A stretch of 64,000 bases of DNA from Streptomyces rapamycinicus NRRL 5491. GTDB lineage: Bacteria > Actinomycetota > Actinomycetes > Streptomycetales > Streptomycetaceae. Both the position numbers and the translations under genes were made by a program. Below the pieces are notes generated by a model, which searched no databases, was not told the DNA's origin, and saw only the letters and a program-made list of their open reading frames with translations. The stretch is taken from NCBI RefSeq assembly GCF_024298965.1, contig NZ_CP085193.1, forward strand, positions 11,532,001-11,596,000. The letters run 5' to 3'. The stretch's first letter is position 1; every line of letters starts with the position of its first letter. Shown here one piece after another: positions 17,256 through 25,227 of this stretch.

Positions 17256-18361
17256 GGCTCGAACGCGCCGAACTGCTCCATGTCGCCCTTCCGCTGATCA
17301 CCCCCTTCCGTACCTCCTTCGGGACGATGACCAGCAAGGACACCTTTCTGCTGCATATCGTCACCGACCGGGCCGAGGGCTGGTCGGAGTTCGCCGCCGA
17401 TCCGGAGCCGCTGTACTGCGCGGAGTTCATCGCCGGCGCCGAGATCGTGATCCGCGACTTCCTGCTGCCCCGGGTGGCCGCCCTCCCCACGCCCACGACG
17501 GCGGCCCTCGCCCCCGCCATGGCCGCCGTCAAGGGCCATGAGCTGGCCAAGGCCGCCCTGGAGACCGCACTGCTCGACGCCGAACTGCGCGCCCATGGCA
17601 TGCCGCTGGCCACCTTCCTCGGCTCGGTCCACGAGCGGGTGCCCGCAGGGGTGTCCGTCGGCATCAAGGACTCACTCCCCGAGCTGATCGACGACGTCGA
17701 GCGGTATCTCGCCGAGGGCTATGTGCGCATCAAGCTGAAGATCGAGCCGGGCTGGGACGTGGCGCCGGTGCGCGCGGTACGGGAACGGTTCGGCGAGGCG
17801 CTGCCGCTTCAGGTCGACGCCAACACCGCGTACACCCTCGCCGACGCCGAACACCTCAGGAAGCTCGACGAGTTCGGGCTGCTGCTCATCGAGGAGCCGC
17901 TGGAGGAGAACAACCTCCACGCCCACGCCCGGCTCCAGCGGCGGCTGACCACCCCGGTCTGCCTGGACGAGTCCATCCACAACGCGCGCGACGCCGCGTC
18001 CGCGATCGCGATGGACGCCTGCCGGGTCATCAACATCAAACCGGCCCGGGTCGGCGGCTATCCGGAGGCCCGCCGCATCCACGACCTCGCCGCCGCCCAC
18101 GGCGTCCCGGTGTGGTGCGGGGGCATGCTGGAGACCGGTATCGGCCGCGCCCCCAACCTGGCCCTCGCCGCCCTGCCCGGCTGCACCCTGCCCGGCGACA
18201 CCTCGGCCTCCGGCCGGTACTTCGCCGAGGACATCACCGAGCCGTTCGTCCTCCAGGACGGCCACCTCCCGGTGCCCACCGCGCCCGGCATCGGCATCGA
18301 CCCGCTCCCGGACGTCCTCGCCCGCTTCACCACGGCGCGGCGGCAGCTGTACCCGCGCTGA
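17252..18361 (+). CDS. N-succinylamino acid racemase / o-succinylbenzoate synthase family enzyme
   Basis: A 369-residue enolase-superfamily enzyme of the muconate-lactonizing subgroup. The catalytic lysines are K161/K163 in RIKLKI and K263 in NIKPARVGG; metal ligands are D189 (VDANTAY), E214 (IEEP) and D239 (LDES). K163, D189, E214, D239 and K263 carry the same numbers as the Amycolatopsis N-acyl/N-succinylamino acid racemase, and the length (368-369) agrees. The reaction is interconversion of N-succinyl-D and N-succinyl-L amino acids; many members also make o-succinylbenzoate for menaquinone. There are no other men genes nearby, so the racemase role is favoured. It is coupled by ATGA to the GNAT gene. 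Confidence 0.88.
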   Translation: MRLERAELLHVALPLITPFRTSFGTMTSKDTFLLHIVTDRAEGWSEFAADPEPLYCAEFIAGAEIVIRDFLLPRVAALPTPTTAALAPAMAAVKGHELAKAALETALLDAELRAHGMPLATFLGSVHERVPAGVSVGIKDSLPELIDDVERYLAEGYVRIKLKIEPGWDVAPVRAVRERFGEALPLQVDANTAYTLADAEHLRKLDEFGLLLIEEPLEENNLHAHARLQRRLTTPVCLDESIHNARDAASAIAMDACRVINIKPARVGGYPEARRIHDLAAAHGVPVWCGGMLETGIGRAPNLALAALPGCTLPGDTSASGRYFAEDITEPFVLQDGHLPVPTAPGIGIDPLPDVLARFTTARRQLYPR

Positions 18362-18411
18362 CCCGCACCCGCCACCGTCCCGGTCAGGTCCGGCCGTTCA
18401 GGTCCGTCAGG

Positions 18412-19614
18412 TCAGGTCCGGCCGGTCAGCACGACCGTGCAGCCGCGCAGCTCGTAGCTGTCGATCCCGTCCTTGAAGCCGACCCTGGGCGGGGCCGCCA
18501 TACGGATGCCGGGCAGGGCGAACAGCCGGCTGAGGAAGACATCCGTCTCCAGGAGCGCGATGGTGGCCCCGGGGCATTTGTGCGCACCGTCCCCGAACGA
18601 CAGCCCCGGCGCCCCCGCGCCCGCGGCCATCGGGCGCCCCGGACACAGCCGCTCCGGCCGCTCGCCCACCGTACGGGCGTCGACATTGGCGCGGTGCAGC
18701 AGGACGTCGACCAACTCCCCGGCCGGGACGGTCACTTCCGCGTCCGGGTCCCGGCCGTCGCCGGTCAGCCGGAGCGGTGCGGTGGTACGGCGGCGGAGCC
18801 GGCCGATGACCGGTTCGAGCCGGAGGATCTCCTGGAGGACCGCGATCCGGTCGGGCTCGTCGGCGGCCCGGTAGCGCGCCAGCAGGGCGGCGTCGCCGAA
18901 CAGATGCCACGCGGCCACATTGACGAACTCCCGGGTGGTGACCATGCCCGCGGCCGCGAACGTGAGGCATTCCCCCAGGATCTCGCCGGATGAACACCCC
19001 TCGTCCAGCAGATGGGAGATCAGGTCGTCGCGCCGCCGTCGCCGCCGGGCCCGTACGGCCGGGCGGACATCGCCCCAGTAGAACCGCAGCCAGTTGGAGT
19101 TCTGCCGCACCAGCCAGCGGATTCCGTGGAGGCTGGTCAGCCCGGGCGTCCCGAACTTCTCGGGGAAGAAGCGCTCCAGCCGTCCCCGGATCCCGGGCCG
19201 GCTCTCCGTGAGGCCGATCACGGCACTGGCCACCTCGATGGCCAGGTGGAAGCTCAAGCGGGCGAGGTGGCCCCGGCCGGTCTCCCGGACGGTGTCGAGC
19301 TGTGCCTCCGCCACCTCGACCATGACCTCGCGGTAGTGCTCGTCGACCCGGCGCGGGGTGAAGAACCGGGCGGTCTGCCGCCGGTCCTCGCGGTGTTCCG
19401 CACCGTCCCGGTAGAGCACCGGCCGCCGGAATCGGGACGGCAGCTTCTCCACCGTCTCGACGCCGAGCCCGGCCTGCACGGTGGCCGTGGCGCGCAGTAC
19501 GGCGCGGGCCTCCTCGTAGCCGGACACCTGCCAGATCCCGTCCGGCCTCCGCCGCACCGGACAGCCGTCTCCGTCCGGCCCCCGGCCGACCCTGCGCTCC
19601 CCGTAGTGGTCCAT
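18412..19614 (-). CDS. Cytochrome P450
   Basis: A 400-residue soluble bacterial P450. The heme loop is LSFGDGAHKCPGATIALLE with the Cys ligand, ExxR is EILR in LQEILRLEP, and the I-helix oxygen-activation segment is AAAGMVTTREF. The N-terminal part is short, and no ferredoxin gene adjoins, so redox partners must come from elsewhere. ATG 19614 follows a GGGGGG tract; GTG 19623 is an alternative. It is divergent from an XRE regulator whose promoter region it shares. The substrate is unknown. Confidence 0.9.
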   Translation of the reverse strand: MDHYGERRVGRGPDGDGCPVRRRPDGIWQVSGYEEARAVLRATATVQAGLGVETVEKLPSRFRRPVLYRDGAEHREDRRQTARFFTPRRVDEHYREVMVEVAEAQLDTVRETGRGHLARLSFHLAIEVASAVIGLTESRPGIRGRLERFFPEKFGTPGLTSLHGIRWLVRQNSNWLRFYWGDVRPAVRARRRRRRDDLISHLLDEGCSSGEILGECLTFAAAGMVTTREFVNVAAWHLFGDAALLARYRAADEPDRIAVLQEILRLEPVIGRLRRRTTAPLRLTGDGRDPDAEVTVPAGELVDVLLHRANVDARTVGERPERLCPGRPMAAGAGAPGLSFGDGAHKCPGATIALLETDVFLSRLFALPGIRMAAPPRVGFKDGIDSYELRGCTVVLTGRT

Positions 19615-19700
19615 GGGCGGCACCCCCCGGCCCAGGGTAGGAGTAGCGCGGCCACCTTACGAGGCCCTGACCGTGCTTTCCCCGGTCTACGCTCGGTTTC

Positions 19701-20576
19701 ATGGACAGCGAGAACCCTCTGGGGCGCTTTCTGCGCGCCCGCCGTGAACAGGTGCGGCCCGAGGACGTGGACATCCTGCCCGCCGGCCGACGCCGGGTGG
19801 CGGGGCTGCGCCGGGAGGAGGTCGCGCTGCTGGCCGGGGTCAGCACCGACTACTACATACGGCTGGAGCAGGGCCGGGAGCGGCATCCCTCGGCACAGGT
19901 GGTCGAGGCGCTGGCCCGGGCGCTGGTGCTGGAGGAGGACGCGGTCGCCCATCTGCACCGGCTGGCCCGTCCGGCCCCCGGCCGGCGCCGCCCGGCCGCG
20001 CGGCGGGAGCGGGTGAGCCCGACCCTGCTGCGGATGATGGAGGGCTGGCCGCGGACCCCGGCCGTGGTCCTGGGCCGCTGTCTGACCGTACTGGCCCACA
20101 ACACCCTGGGCAGGGCCCTCTTCGACGGGCACACCCACAGCCGGGATCTGATGCGGCTGGTCTTCCTCGACCCGGACGCGCGGGAGTTCTACCCCGACTG
20201 GGAGCGGGTGGCGGTCAACACCGTCGCCGGGCTCCGCGCGGCGGCCGGAATCGACGCCGAGGACCCGGAACTGATCGCTGTCGTCGGCGAGCTGTCGCTG
20301 AAGAGCGAGACGTTCCGGCGGCTGTGGGCCCGCCATGACATCCGCCAGAAGACCCATGAGACCAAGCGCTTCCGGCACCGCCTGGTCGGTGAGCTGACCC
20401 TGGAGTACGAGGCACTGACCGTGAACAGCGCCCCCGGTCAGCAGCTCATCGTCTACCAGGCCGAGCCGGGCAGCCCCTCCGAGCAGGCGTTGGCCCTGCT
20501 GGGCAGCCTCACCGCCGACGTGGTGGAGGCGCCCCACGACCCCATGAGCACCACGACGAAGGACTCTTCCGCATGA
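19701..20576 (+). CDS. XRE family regulator with MmyB-like ligand-binding domain
   Basis: A 291-residue regulator. The N-terminal HTH (about 8-75) contains GLRREEVALLAGVSTDYYIRLEQGRERHPSAQVVEALARAL. The C-terminal MmyB-type PAS-like domain (about 105-275) includes VLGRCLTVLAHNTLGRALF and LTLEYEALTVNSAPGQQLIVYQAEPGSPS, a highly typical ending. Such regulators usually control a linked SDR; here the SDR follows directly with an ATGA overlap, so the regulator and target are co-transcribed. Confidence 0.9.
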   Translation: MDSENPLGRFLRARREQVRPEDVDILPAGRRRVAGLRREEVALLAGVSTDYYIRLEQGRERHPSAQVVEALARALVLEEDAVAHLHRLARPAPGRRRPAARRERVSPTLLRMMEGWPRTPAVVLGRCLTVLAHNTLGRALFDGHTHSRDLMRLVFLDPDAREFYPDWERVAVNTVAGLRAAAGIDAEDPELIAVVGELSLKSETFRRLWARHDIRQKTHETKRFRHRLVGELTLEYEALTVNSAPGQQLIVYQAEPGSPSEQALALLGSLTADVVEAPHDPMSTTTKDSSA

Positions 20577-21430
20577 CCGTCAATGACTCGCCCGTCTGGT
20601 TCATCACCGGCTGTTCCACCGGTCTGGGCCGGGCCCTGGCCACCGCCGTCCTCGGCCACGGCCACCGCGCGGTGGTCACCGCCCGCGACCCCCGGCAGGT
20701 GGCCGACATCGTCGCCGGTCACGGGGATCGCGCGCTGGCCCTGGCGCTCGACGTCACCGACAAGGACCGGGTGGCGGAGGCGGTGCAGGAGGCGGAAACC
20801 GCCTTCGGCCGCATCGACGTACTCGTCAACAACGCGGGCTACGGCTATCTCGCCGCGCTCGAGGAGGGCGAGGACGAGGAGGTCCGGGCCCTGTTCGACA
20901 CCAACGTCTTCGGCCTGGTGGACGTCACCCGCGCGGTGCTGCCGGGCATGCGCGCCCGCCGCGCCGGCCACATCGTGAACATCTCCTCACTCGGCGGCCT
21001 GGCCGCCTTCGGCACCACCGGCTACTACCACGCCACCAAGTTCGCCGTGGAGGGCCTGTCCGAATCGCTCGCCGCCGAGGTGGCGCCGCTGGGCATCAAG
21101 GTGACGATCGTAGAACCGGCCGCCTTCCGCACCAACTGGTCCGGCCCCTCCATGCGCCAGTCCGCCACCACCATCGACGACTACGCCGGGACCGCGGGCG
21201 CACGGCGCGCCGGCACTCTCGCCACCTACGGCCATCAGCCCGGCGACCCGGTCCGCGCGAGCGAGGCCATCATCGGCGCGGTGGAGGCGGCGGAACCCCC
21301 GCTGCGGCTGCTGCTGGGCAAGGCCGCCTACGACATCGCCCAGGCCCGGCTCGACACCCTCAGGGCCACCTTCGACACCTGGCGCGAGGTCACCCTCGGA
21401 GCCGACTACCCGGTGGCCGCGACGTCCTAG
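20573..21430 (+). CDS. Short-chain dehydrogenase/reductase
   Basis: A 285-residue SDR, NAD(P)-dependent. The cofactor motif is FITGCSTGLGRALA (about 10-23), then NNAGYGYLAALEEG, and the active site is S..Y..K in ISSLGGLAAFGTTGYYHATKFAVEGLSE. The longer C-terminus places it in the oxidoreductase group commonly paired with MmyB-type regulators. ATG 20573 overlaps the regulator stop. A terminator-rich repeat array follows it. Confidence 0.9.
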   Translation: MTVNDSPVWFITGCSTGLGRALATAVLGHGHRAVVTARDPRQVADIVAGHGDRALALALDVTDKDRVAEAVQEAETAFGRIDVLVNNAGYGYLAALEEGEDEEVRALFDTNVFGLVDVTRAVLPGMRARRAGHIVNISSLGGLAAFGTTGYYHATKFAVEGLSESLAAEVAPLGIKVTIVEPAAFRTNWSGPSMRQSATTIDDYAGTAGARRAGTLATYGHQPGDPVRASEAIIGAVEAAEPPLRLLLGKAAYDIAQARLDTLRATFDTWREVTLGADYPVAATS

Positions 21431-21483
21431 GGGCGCCCGGCGGCACGCGTACGCCTGCGGCGGCCTGTTCCCCGCCCCTTACC

Positions 21484-21608
21484 GGGGCTGCGCCCCGGGC
21501 CCCCGAACGGGGGCTGCGTCCCGGACCTCGGATGGGGGCTGCGTCCCGGACGCCGGGCGGGGGCTGCGTCCCAGCCCTCCGCAGGGGCTCCGCCCCTTGA
21601 CCCCAGGG
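21484..21608. repeat. Five tandem 25-bp GC-rich repeats
   Basis: Units begin at 21484, 21509, 21534, 21559 and 21584, an exact 25-bp period. Each opens with GGGGCTGCGYCCC or a close variant (the last is GGGGCTCCGCCCC) and each can form a small hairpin. They fill the gap between two convergent genes. The array is bordered by a GC block related to the repeat near 14575-14600. Confidence 0.75.
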
Positions 21609-21627
21609 TCCAGGGGCGGAGCCCCTG
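21582..21627. terminator. Long perfect hairpin, probable bidirectional terminator
   Basis: Perfect 16-bp inverted arms, CAGGGGCTCCGCCCCT (21582-21597) and its complement (21612-21627), flank a loop that itself holds GACCC-CA-GGGTC. The whole 46-nt element lies between the convergent SDR and membrane-protein genes. No U-tract follows, which is common for streptomycete terminators. Confidence 0.72.
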
Positions 21628-21722
21628 TCACGCGGCGGAGCCGCAAATGCGTGCTGTGGGAAGGGGCGGGGAGGGGAGAGATCAAGATCCGCCGGGCACC
21701 CCCTGGGCCCGCTGGGCGGCCC

Positions 21723-22061
21723 TCAGCGCCCCCGCACCCGGCGGCCCCACCGGCGCAGCAGCCCCCGCCGGGCCCGGGGAGCCCGCGGGCCGGAGGGCCT
21801 GCGGCCCTCCGGCCCTATGCGGCTCGGCGTCCACTGACCGTCGGGGGAGAGGATCGGCGCCTTCCGCTCCGCCTGCGCCACGATCTCGTGGTGGGAGTCG
21901 TAGGCGGTCACTCTGAACGCCTCGTCGTGGGAGGCCAGCGCCGCCCGCAGGGCCGCGCCGGTGGCGCCACGGCGACGGGCGAGGGACGCCACCCAGCCGA
22001 GGAAGCCCATGAGCCCGGCGAGCACACCGGCGACGATCAGATAGGGCAGTAAGTCACTCAT
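21723..22061 (-). CDS. Small membrane protein of unknown function
   Basis: A 112-residue protein with one N-terminal transmembrane helix (LLPYLIVAGVLAGLMGFLGWVASLA), then a short cytoplasmic region and a very basic C-terminus (RAPRARRGLLRRWGRRVRGR). Codon 4 is TTA (22050-22052), implying bldA-dependent translation. Its start overlaps the stop of the upstream ECF sigma-factor gene by 8 bp, so the two are one unit. No family is recognised; a role tied to the sigma factor, such as membrane tethering, is only a guess. Confidence 0.6.
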   Translation of the reverse strand: MSDLLPYLIVAGVLAGLMGFLGWVASLARRRGATGAALRAALASHDEAFRVTAYDSHHEIVAQAERKAPILSPDGQWTPSRIGPEGRRPSGPRAPRARRGLLRRWGRRVRGR

Positions 22062-23001
22062 GGGCCGAGGCTACGTGAGGCCGTACGCCGTCGAGGAGGC
22101 CCAGTTCCAGACCGCTCAGCCGCTCGGGGTCGGCGATCACCTCGTACGCGGCGATCCTCCCGCCCTCGACGGTGACGGTCAGGGCGAGGAGCAGCCGGCC
22201 GTGCGGGGCCACGACGACCCCTACGGACCCGTTCACCAGCGCGGGCTCCGCGAACCGCGCCCTCGGCGCGAAACCGGCGGTCTCCTCCGCCACCGCCCGC
22301 GCACCGCGGGCCACCGTGGGCACCCCCTCGGGCAGGGCGGCGCGGTCGGCACGCCGGACGACATCCGGGTCCAGCACCGCGAGCAGCGCCGCCATGTCCC
22401 CGCCGCGCGCGGCGGCGAGGAAGGCGTCGACGGTGCGCCGCTGCCGGTCCAGCTCGGCGCGGGGCACCGCCGCGATGCCCCGCACCTTCTGGCGGGCGCG
22501 GCTGGCCAGCTTCTTCGTGGCGACCGGTGAGCGCTCCACGATGGGCGCGATCCGGTCAAAGGGCACCGCGAACACATCGTGCAGCACAAAGGCGATCCGC
22601 TCGGCCGGGCCCAGCGTGTCCAGCACCACCAGCAGCGCCCTGCCGACCGAGTCGGCCAGCACCGCCTCGTCCTCCGGACCGCCGCCGTCCCCGGTCTCCC
22701 GGGCCATCTCGGGCAGCTCCTGGCCGACCGGCTCCTCCCGGCGCGCGGTGCGGGAGCGCAGCATGTCCAGGCAGATGCGGGAGACCACCGTCCGCAGCCA
22801 GCCGGTCAGGTTCCCGACCGCCTCGGCGTCCGCGCGGCTGAGCCGCAGCCATGTCTCCTGCACGGCGTCGTCCGCCTCGCTGAGCGAGCCGAGCATCCGG
22901 TAGGCGACCGCCCGCAACTGGCCGCGGTGGGTCTCGAAGCGCTCCGCCAGCCCGTCCTGCGGGTGCCGACGCTGTCCGTTCCCCGGTTTCCGCCCGTCCA
23001 T
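22054..23001 (-). CDS. ECF sigma factor with C-terminal SnoaL-like domain (SigJ/ECF41-like)
   Basis: A 315-residue RNA polymerase sigma factor. Region 2 is YRMLGSLSEADDAVQETWLRLSR (about 35-57). Region 4 is LGPAERIAFVLHDVFAVPFDRIAPIVERSPVATKKLASRARQKVR (about 130-174). The C-terminal 125 residues form a SnoaL-like domain that in ECF41-type factors replaces a separate anti-sigma factor. The end reads VIADPERLSGL, similar to the NPDKL signature of that group, but the DGGG motif expected in the SnoaL part is absent. It is divergent from the old-yellow-enzyme homologue, a typical linked target for this class. Confidence 0.87.
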   Translation of the reverse strand: MDGRKPGNGQRRHPQDGLAERFETHRGQLRAVAYRMLGSLSEADDAVQETWLRLSRADAEAVGNLTGWLRTVVSRICLDMLRSRTARREEPVGQELPEMARETGDGGGPEDEAVLADSVGRALLVVLDTLGPAERIAFVLHDVFAVPFDRIAPIVERSPVATKKLASRARQKVRGIAAVPRAELDRQRRTVDAFLAAARGGDMAALLAVLDPDVVRRADRAALPEGVPTVARGARAVAEETAGFAPRARFAEPALVNGSVGVVVAPHGRLLLALTVTVEGGRIAAYEVIADPERLSGLELGLLDGVRPHVASAHE

Positions 23002-23088
23002 CGGTCACCTTTCCTCGCCGCGCTCCGTCACTTCCCCAGACGTAACCACGACGTATCCCATGCGGCAGAGGTGACGAGGAGAGACACC

Positions 23089-24216
23089 ATGACCACCACC
23101 TGTTCGACCGTCCTGGACCAGCCGCTGCTGCGCCCCGCGGCGCTGGGGGACCTCCAGCTGCCCAACCGGGTGGTGATGGCGCCCATGACCCGGGCCCGGG
23201 CCACGGGCGAGGGGCTGGTCCCGAACGGTATGCACACGGACTACTACGGGCAGCGGGCCGGGGCCGGGCTGATCATCACCGAGGGGACCTGGGTGAGCGA
23301 GCGGGCCATCGGCTTCCCGAACGTCCCCGGTGTCTACAGCGAGGAGCAGATCGGCGGATGGCGCCGGGTCACCGACGTCGTCCACGCACTCGGCGGCCGG
23401 ATCGTGCTGCAGCTGTGGCACACCGGCGCCGCCTCGCACCCCGACCACCTCGGGGGCGCCCTTCCGGCCGGTCCGTCGGCGGTCGACCCCCGGGAGCGGA
23501 CCCACACCCCCGGCGGGCCCAAGGTCACGGTCACCCCACGGGAGATGACGATCACCGACATCCGGGACACGGTCGCGGAGTACCGCGCGGCCGCGGTGCA
23601 CGCCCGCCGCGCCGGTTTCGACGGCGTCGAGGTGCACGCCGTCGGCTCGTTCCTGATCCCGCAGTTCCTCAATCCACGGCTGAACCGCCGCCGCGACGCC
23701 TACGGCGGCGACCAGGCAGGACGGCGGCGACTGCTGATGGAGATCGTCGACGCGGCCGCCGCGGTCTGGGACGGCCGCCGGGTGGGCGTGCGCCTGTCGC
23801 CGTACTGGACCGCCGAGCGGTTCACCGCCGACGAGCGGACGCTCGCCGACTACGACGCGCTGGTGGCGGAGCTGGGCGACCACCCCTTGGCCTATCTGCA
23901 TCTGCGGGGACCGGCCCCCGCCGAGCCCGGCGCCGCCCCGGACCACGACGCCTTCGCCCGCTACCGCCGCCTCTTCGGCGGCCCGCTGATCGCCAACCAC
24001 GGCTTCGGCCGGGAGACCGGCAACGCGGTGATCGAGGCCGGGCTCGCGGACGCCGTCTCCTACGCCACCCACTTCGTGGCCAACCCCGACCTCGTGGCCC
24101 GGTTCGCCCTGGACCGCGAGCTGGCGGCGGGCGACCCGGGCACGTACTACACCGGCGGGGCGGGCGGCTATGTCGACTATCCGGCGAGCCGCTGGAGCGA
24201 CGGCGTCAGGCGTTGA
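23089..24216 (+). CDS. Old yellow enzyme family alkene reductase homologue (altered active site)
   Basis: A 375-residue FMN TIM-barrel protein of the OYE/NemA family. Recognisable parts are NRVVMAPMTRARA, LQLWHTGAASHP, GFDGVEVHAVGSFLIPQFLNPRLNRRRDAYGG, and the phosphate region at GPLIANHGFGRETGNAVIEAGLADAVSYATHFVANPDL. In OYE1 the motif is HSANGYLL, with His191, Asn194 and the proton donor Tyr196; here it is HAVGSFLI. The first His is kept, but Gly replaces Asn and Phe replaces the catalytic Tyr. Ene-reduction may be weak or use another donor. GAGGAGAG precedes ATG 23089. Control by the divergent ECF factor is likely. Confidence 0.88.
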   Translation: MTTTCSTVLDQPLLRPAALGDLQLPNRVVMAPMTRARATGEGLVPNGMHTDYYGQRAGAGLIITEGTWVSERAIGFPNVPGVYSEEQIGGWRRVTDVVHALGGRIVLQLWHTGAASHPDHLGGALPAGPSAVDPRERTHTPGGPKVTVTPREMTITDIRDTVAEYRAAAVHARRAGFDGVEVHAVGSFLIPQFLNPRLNRRRDAYGGDQAGRRRLLMEIVDAAAAVWDGRRVGVRLSPYWTAERFTADERTLADYDALVAELGDHPLAYLHLRGPAPAEPGAAPDHDAFARYRRLFGGPLIANHGFGRETGNAVIEAGLADAVSYATHFVANPDLVARFALDRELAAGDPGTYYTGGAGGYVDYPASRWSDGVRR

Positions 24217-24248
24217 GGGGCGCCCACAGCGGCGTCAGGCGTTGAGGG
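24201..24248. repeat. 19-bp direct repeat spanning two convergent stop codons
   Basis: CGGCGTCAGGCGTTGAGGG occurs at 24201-24219 and 24230-24248, separated by 10 bp. The first copy encodes the last residues and stop of the reductase; the second encodes the last residues and stop of the convergent uppP. It looks like a short local duplication. Confidence 0.85.
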
Positions 24249-25071
24249 CACCCGCGCCGAGCAGTCCGAACAGCGCCAAGCCGATCACGATCCGGTAGAT
24301 CACGAAGGCGTTGAACGAATGCTTGGCGACGAACTTCAGCAGCCAGGCGATGGAGGCGTAGGCCACCGCGAAGGACACCACCGTGCCCACCGCGAGCGGC
24401 ATCGTGCCCACGCCACCGCCCATGGCGTCCTTGAGCTCGTAGAGCCCCGCGCCGGTCAGCGACGGAATGCCCAGGAAGAACGAGAGCCGGGTGGCGGCCA
24501 CCCGGTCCAGGTCGAGCATGAGGCCGGTGGCCATCGTGGCGCCCGAGCGGGAGAAGCCGGGGAAGAGCAGCGCGAGGATCTGCGAGGAGCCGACCAGCAT
24601 CGCGTCCTTGGCGCTGGTGTCGTCCTCCCCGCGCTTGTGGCGGCCCATCCGGTCGGCCAGCCACATCAGCCCGCTGCCCACGATCAGCGAGGCGGCCACC
24701 ACCCACAGGGAGGCCAGCGGGCCCTCGATCAGCGGCTTGGCGGCCAGGCCCACGACCACGATGGGGATCGTGGCGTAGATGACCCACCACGCGAACTTGT
24801 AGTCGTGGTGGTACCGCTCCTCGCGGTTGACCAGCCCCCGCGCCCACGCGGTGGCGAAGCGGCGGATGTCGCGGAAGAAGTACAGCAGGACGGCGGCGAT
24901 GGCGCCGACCTGGATCACCGCGGTGAAGGCCACGACGGACTTGTCGTCCACCGGGATGTCCATCAGCCCCTCGGTGATCTTGAGGTGGCCGGTGGACGAG
25001 ACCGGGAGGAACTCCGTGACCCCCTCCACGACGCCGAGAACGACGGCCTGTCCGATGTTGATCGCGCTCAC
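24235..25071 (-). CDS. uppP: Undecaprenyl-diphosphatase (UppP/BacA)
   Basis: A 278-residue integral membrane phosphatase that recycles undecaprenyl diphosphate to the monophosphate carrier for cell-wall synthesis; it confers bacitracin tolerance. The signature EGVTEFLPVSSTGH (16-29) carries the catalytic glutamates E16 and E20, and PGFSRSGAT carries the second motif with its Ser/Arg. About eight hydrophobic segments are visible. It stands alone in its operon and is convergent with the reductase. The call is confident. Confidence 0.95.
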   Translation of the reverse strand: MSAINIGQAVVLGVVEGVTEFLPVSSTGHLKITEGLMDIPVDDKSVVAFTAVIQVGAIAAVLLYFFRDIRRFATAWARGLVNREERYHHDYKFAWWVIYATIPIVVVGLAAKPLIEGPLASLWVVAASLIVGSGLMWLADRMGRHKRGEDDTSAKDAMLVGSSQILALLFPGFSRSGATMATGLMLDLDRVAATRLSFFLGIPSLTGAGLYELKDAMGGGVGTMPLAVGTVVSFAVAYASIAWLLKFVAKHSFNAFVIYRIVIGLALFGLLGAGALNA

Positions 25072-25227
25072 GTGGTCCGTCCCGCCGGTGGCTTTCCGTG
25101 ATCAGTTGTCCACGGGACGGTAGACGATGAATCGGGACGATGGCCAATCAGCGAACGGCCCGCCGGGAGCGGGCATCGCCGCGGCCCGTGCCCGTACGGA
25201 GCGGGGGCACGGACCGCCGCGGGAGGG

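Noticed and set aside
17252..18361. MenC (o-succinylbenzoate synthase) for menaquinone synthesis
   Set aside because: The family can do this, but no men genes are nearby, and the coupled GNAT and linked deacylase favour the racemase role. It is not excluded.
21484..21608. CRISPR-like array
   Set aside because: The units are contiguous 25-bp repeats with no unique spacers, and no cas genes are present.
23027..23055. ECF41-type promoter upstream of the reductase gene (GTCAC and CGAC blocks)
   Set aside because: The spacing and bases only loosely fit the known consensus, so I did not list it as a feature.
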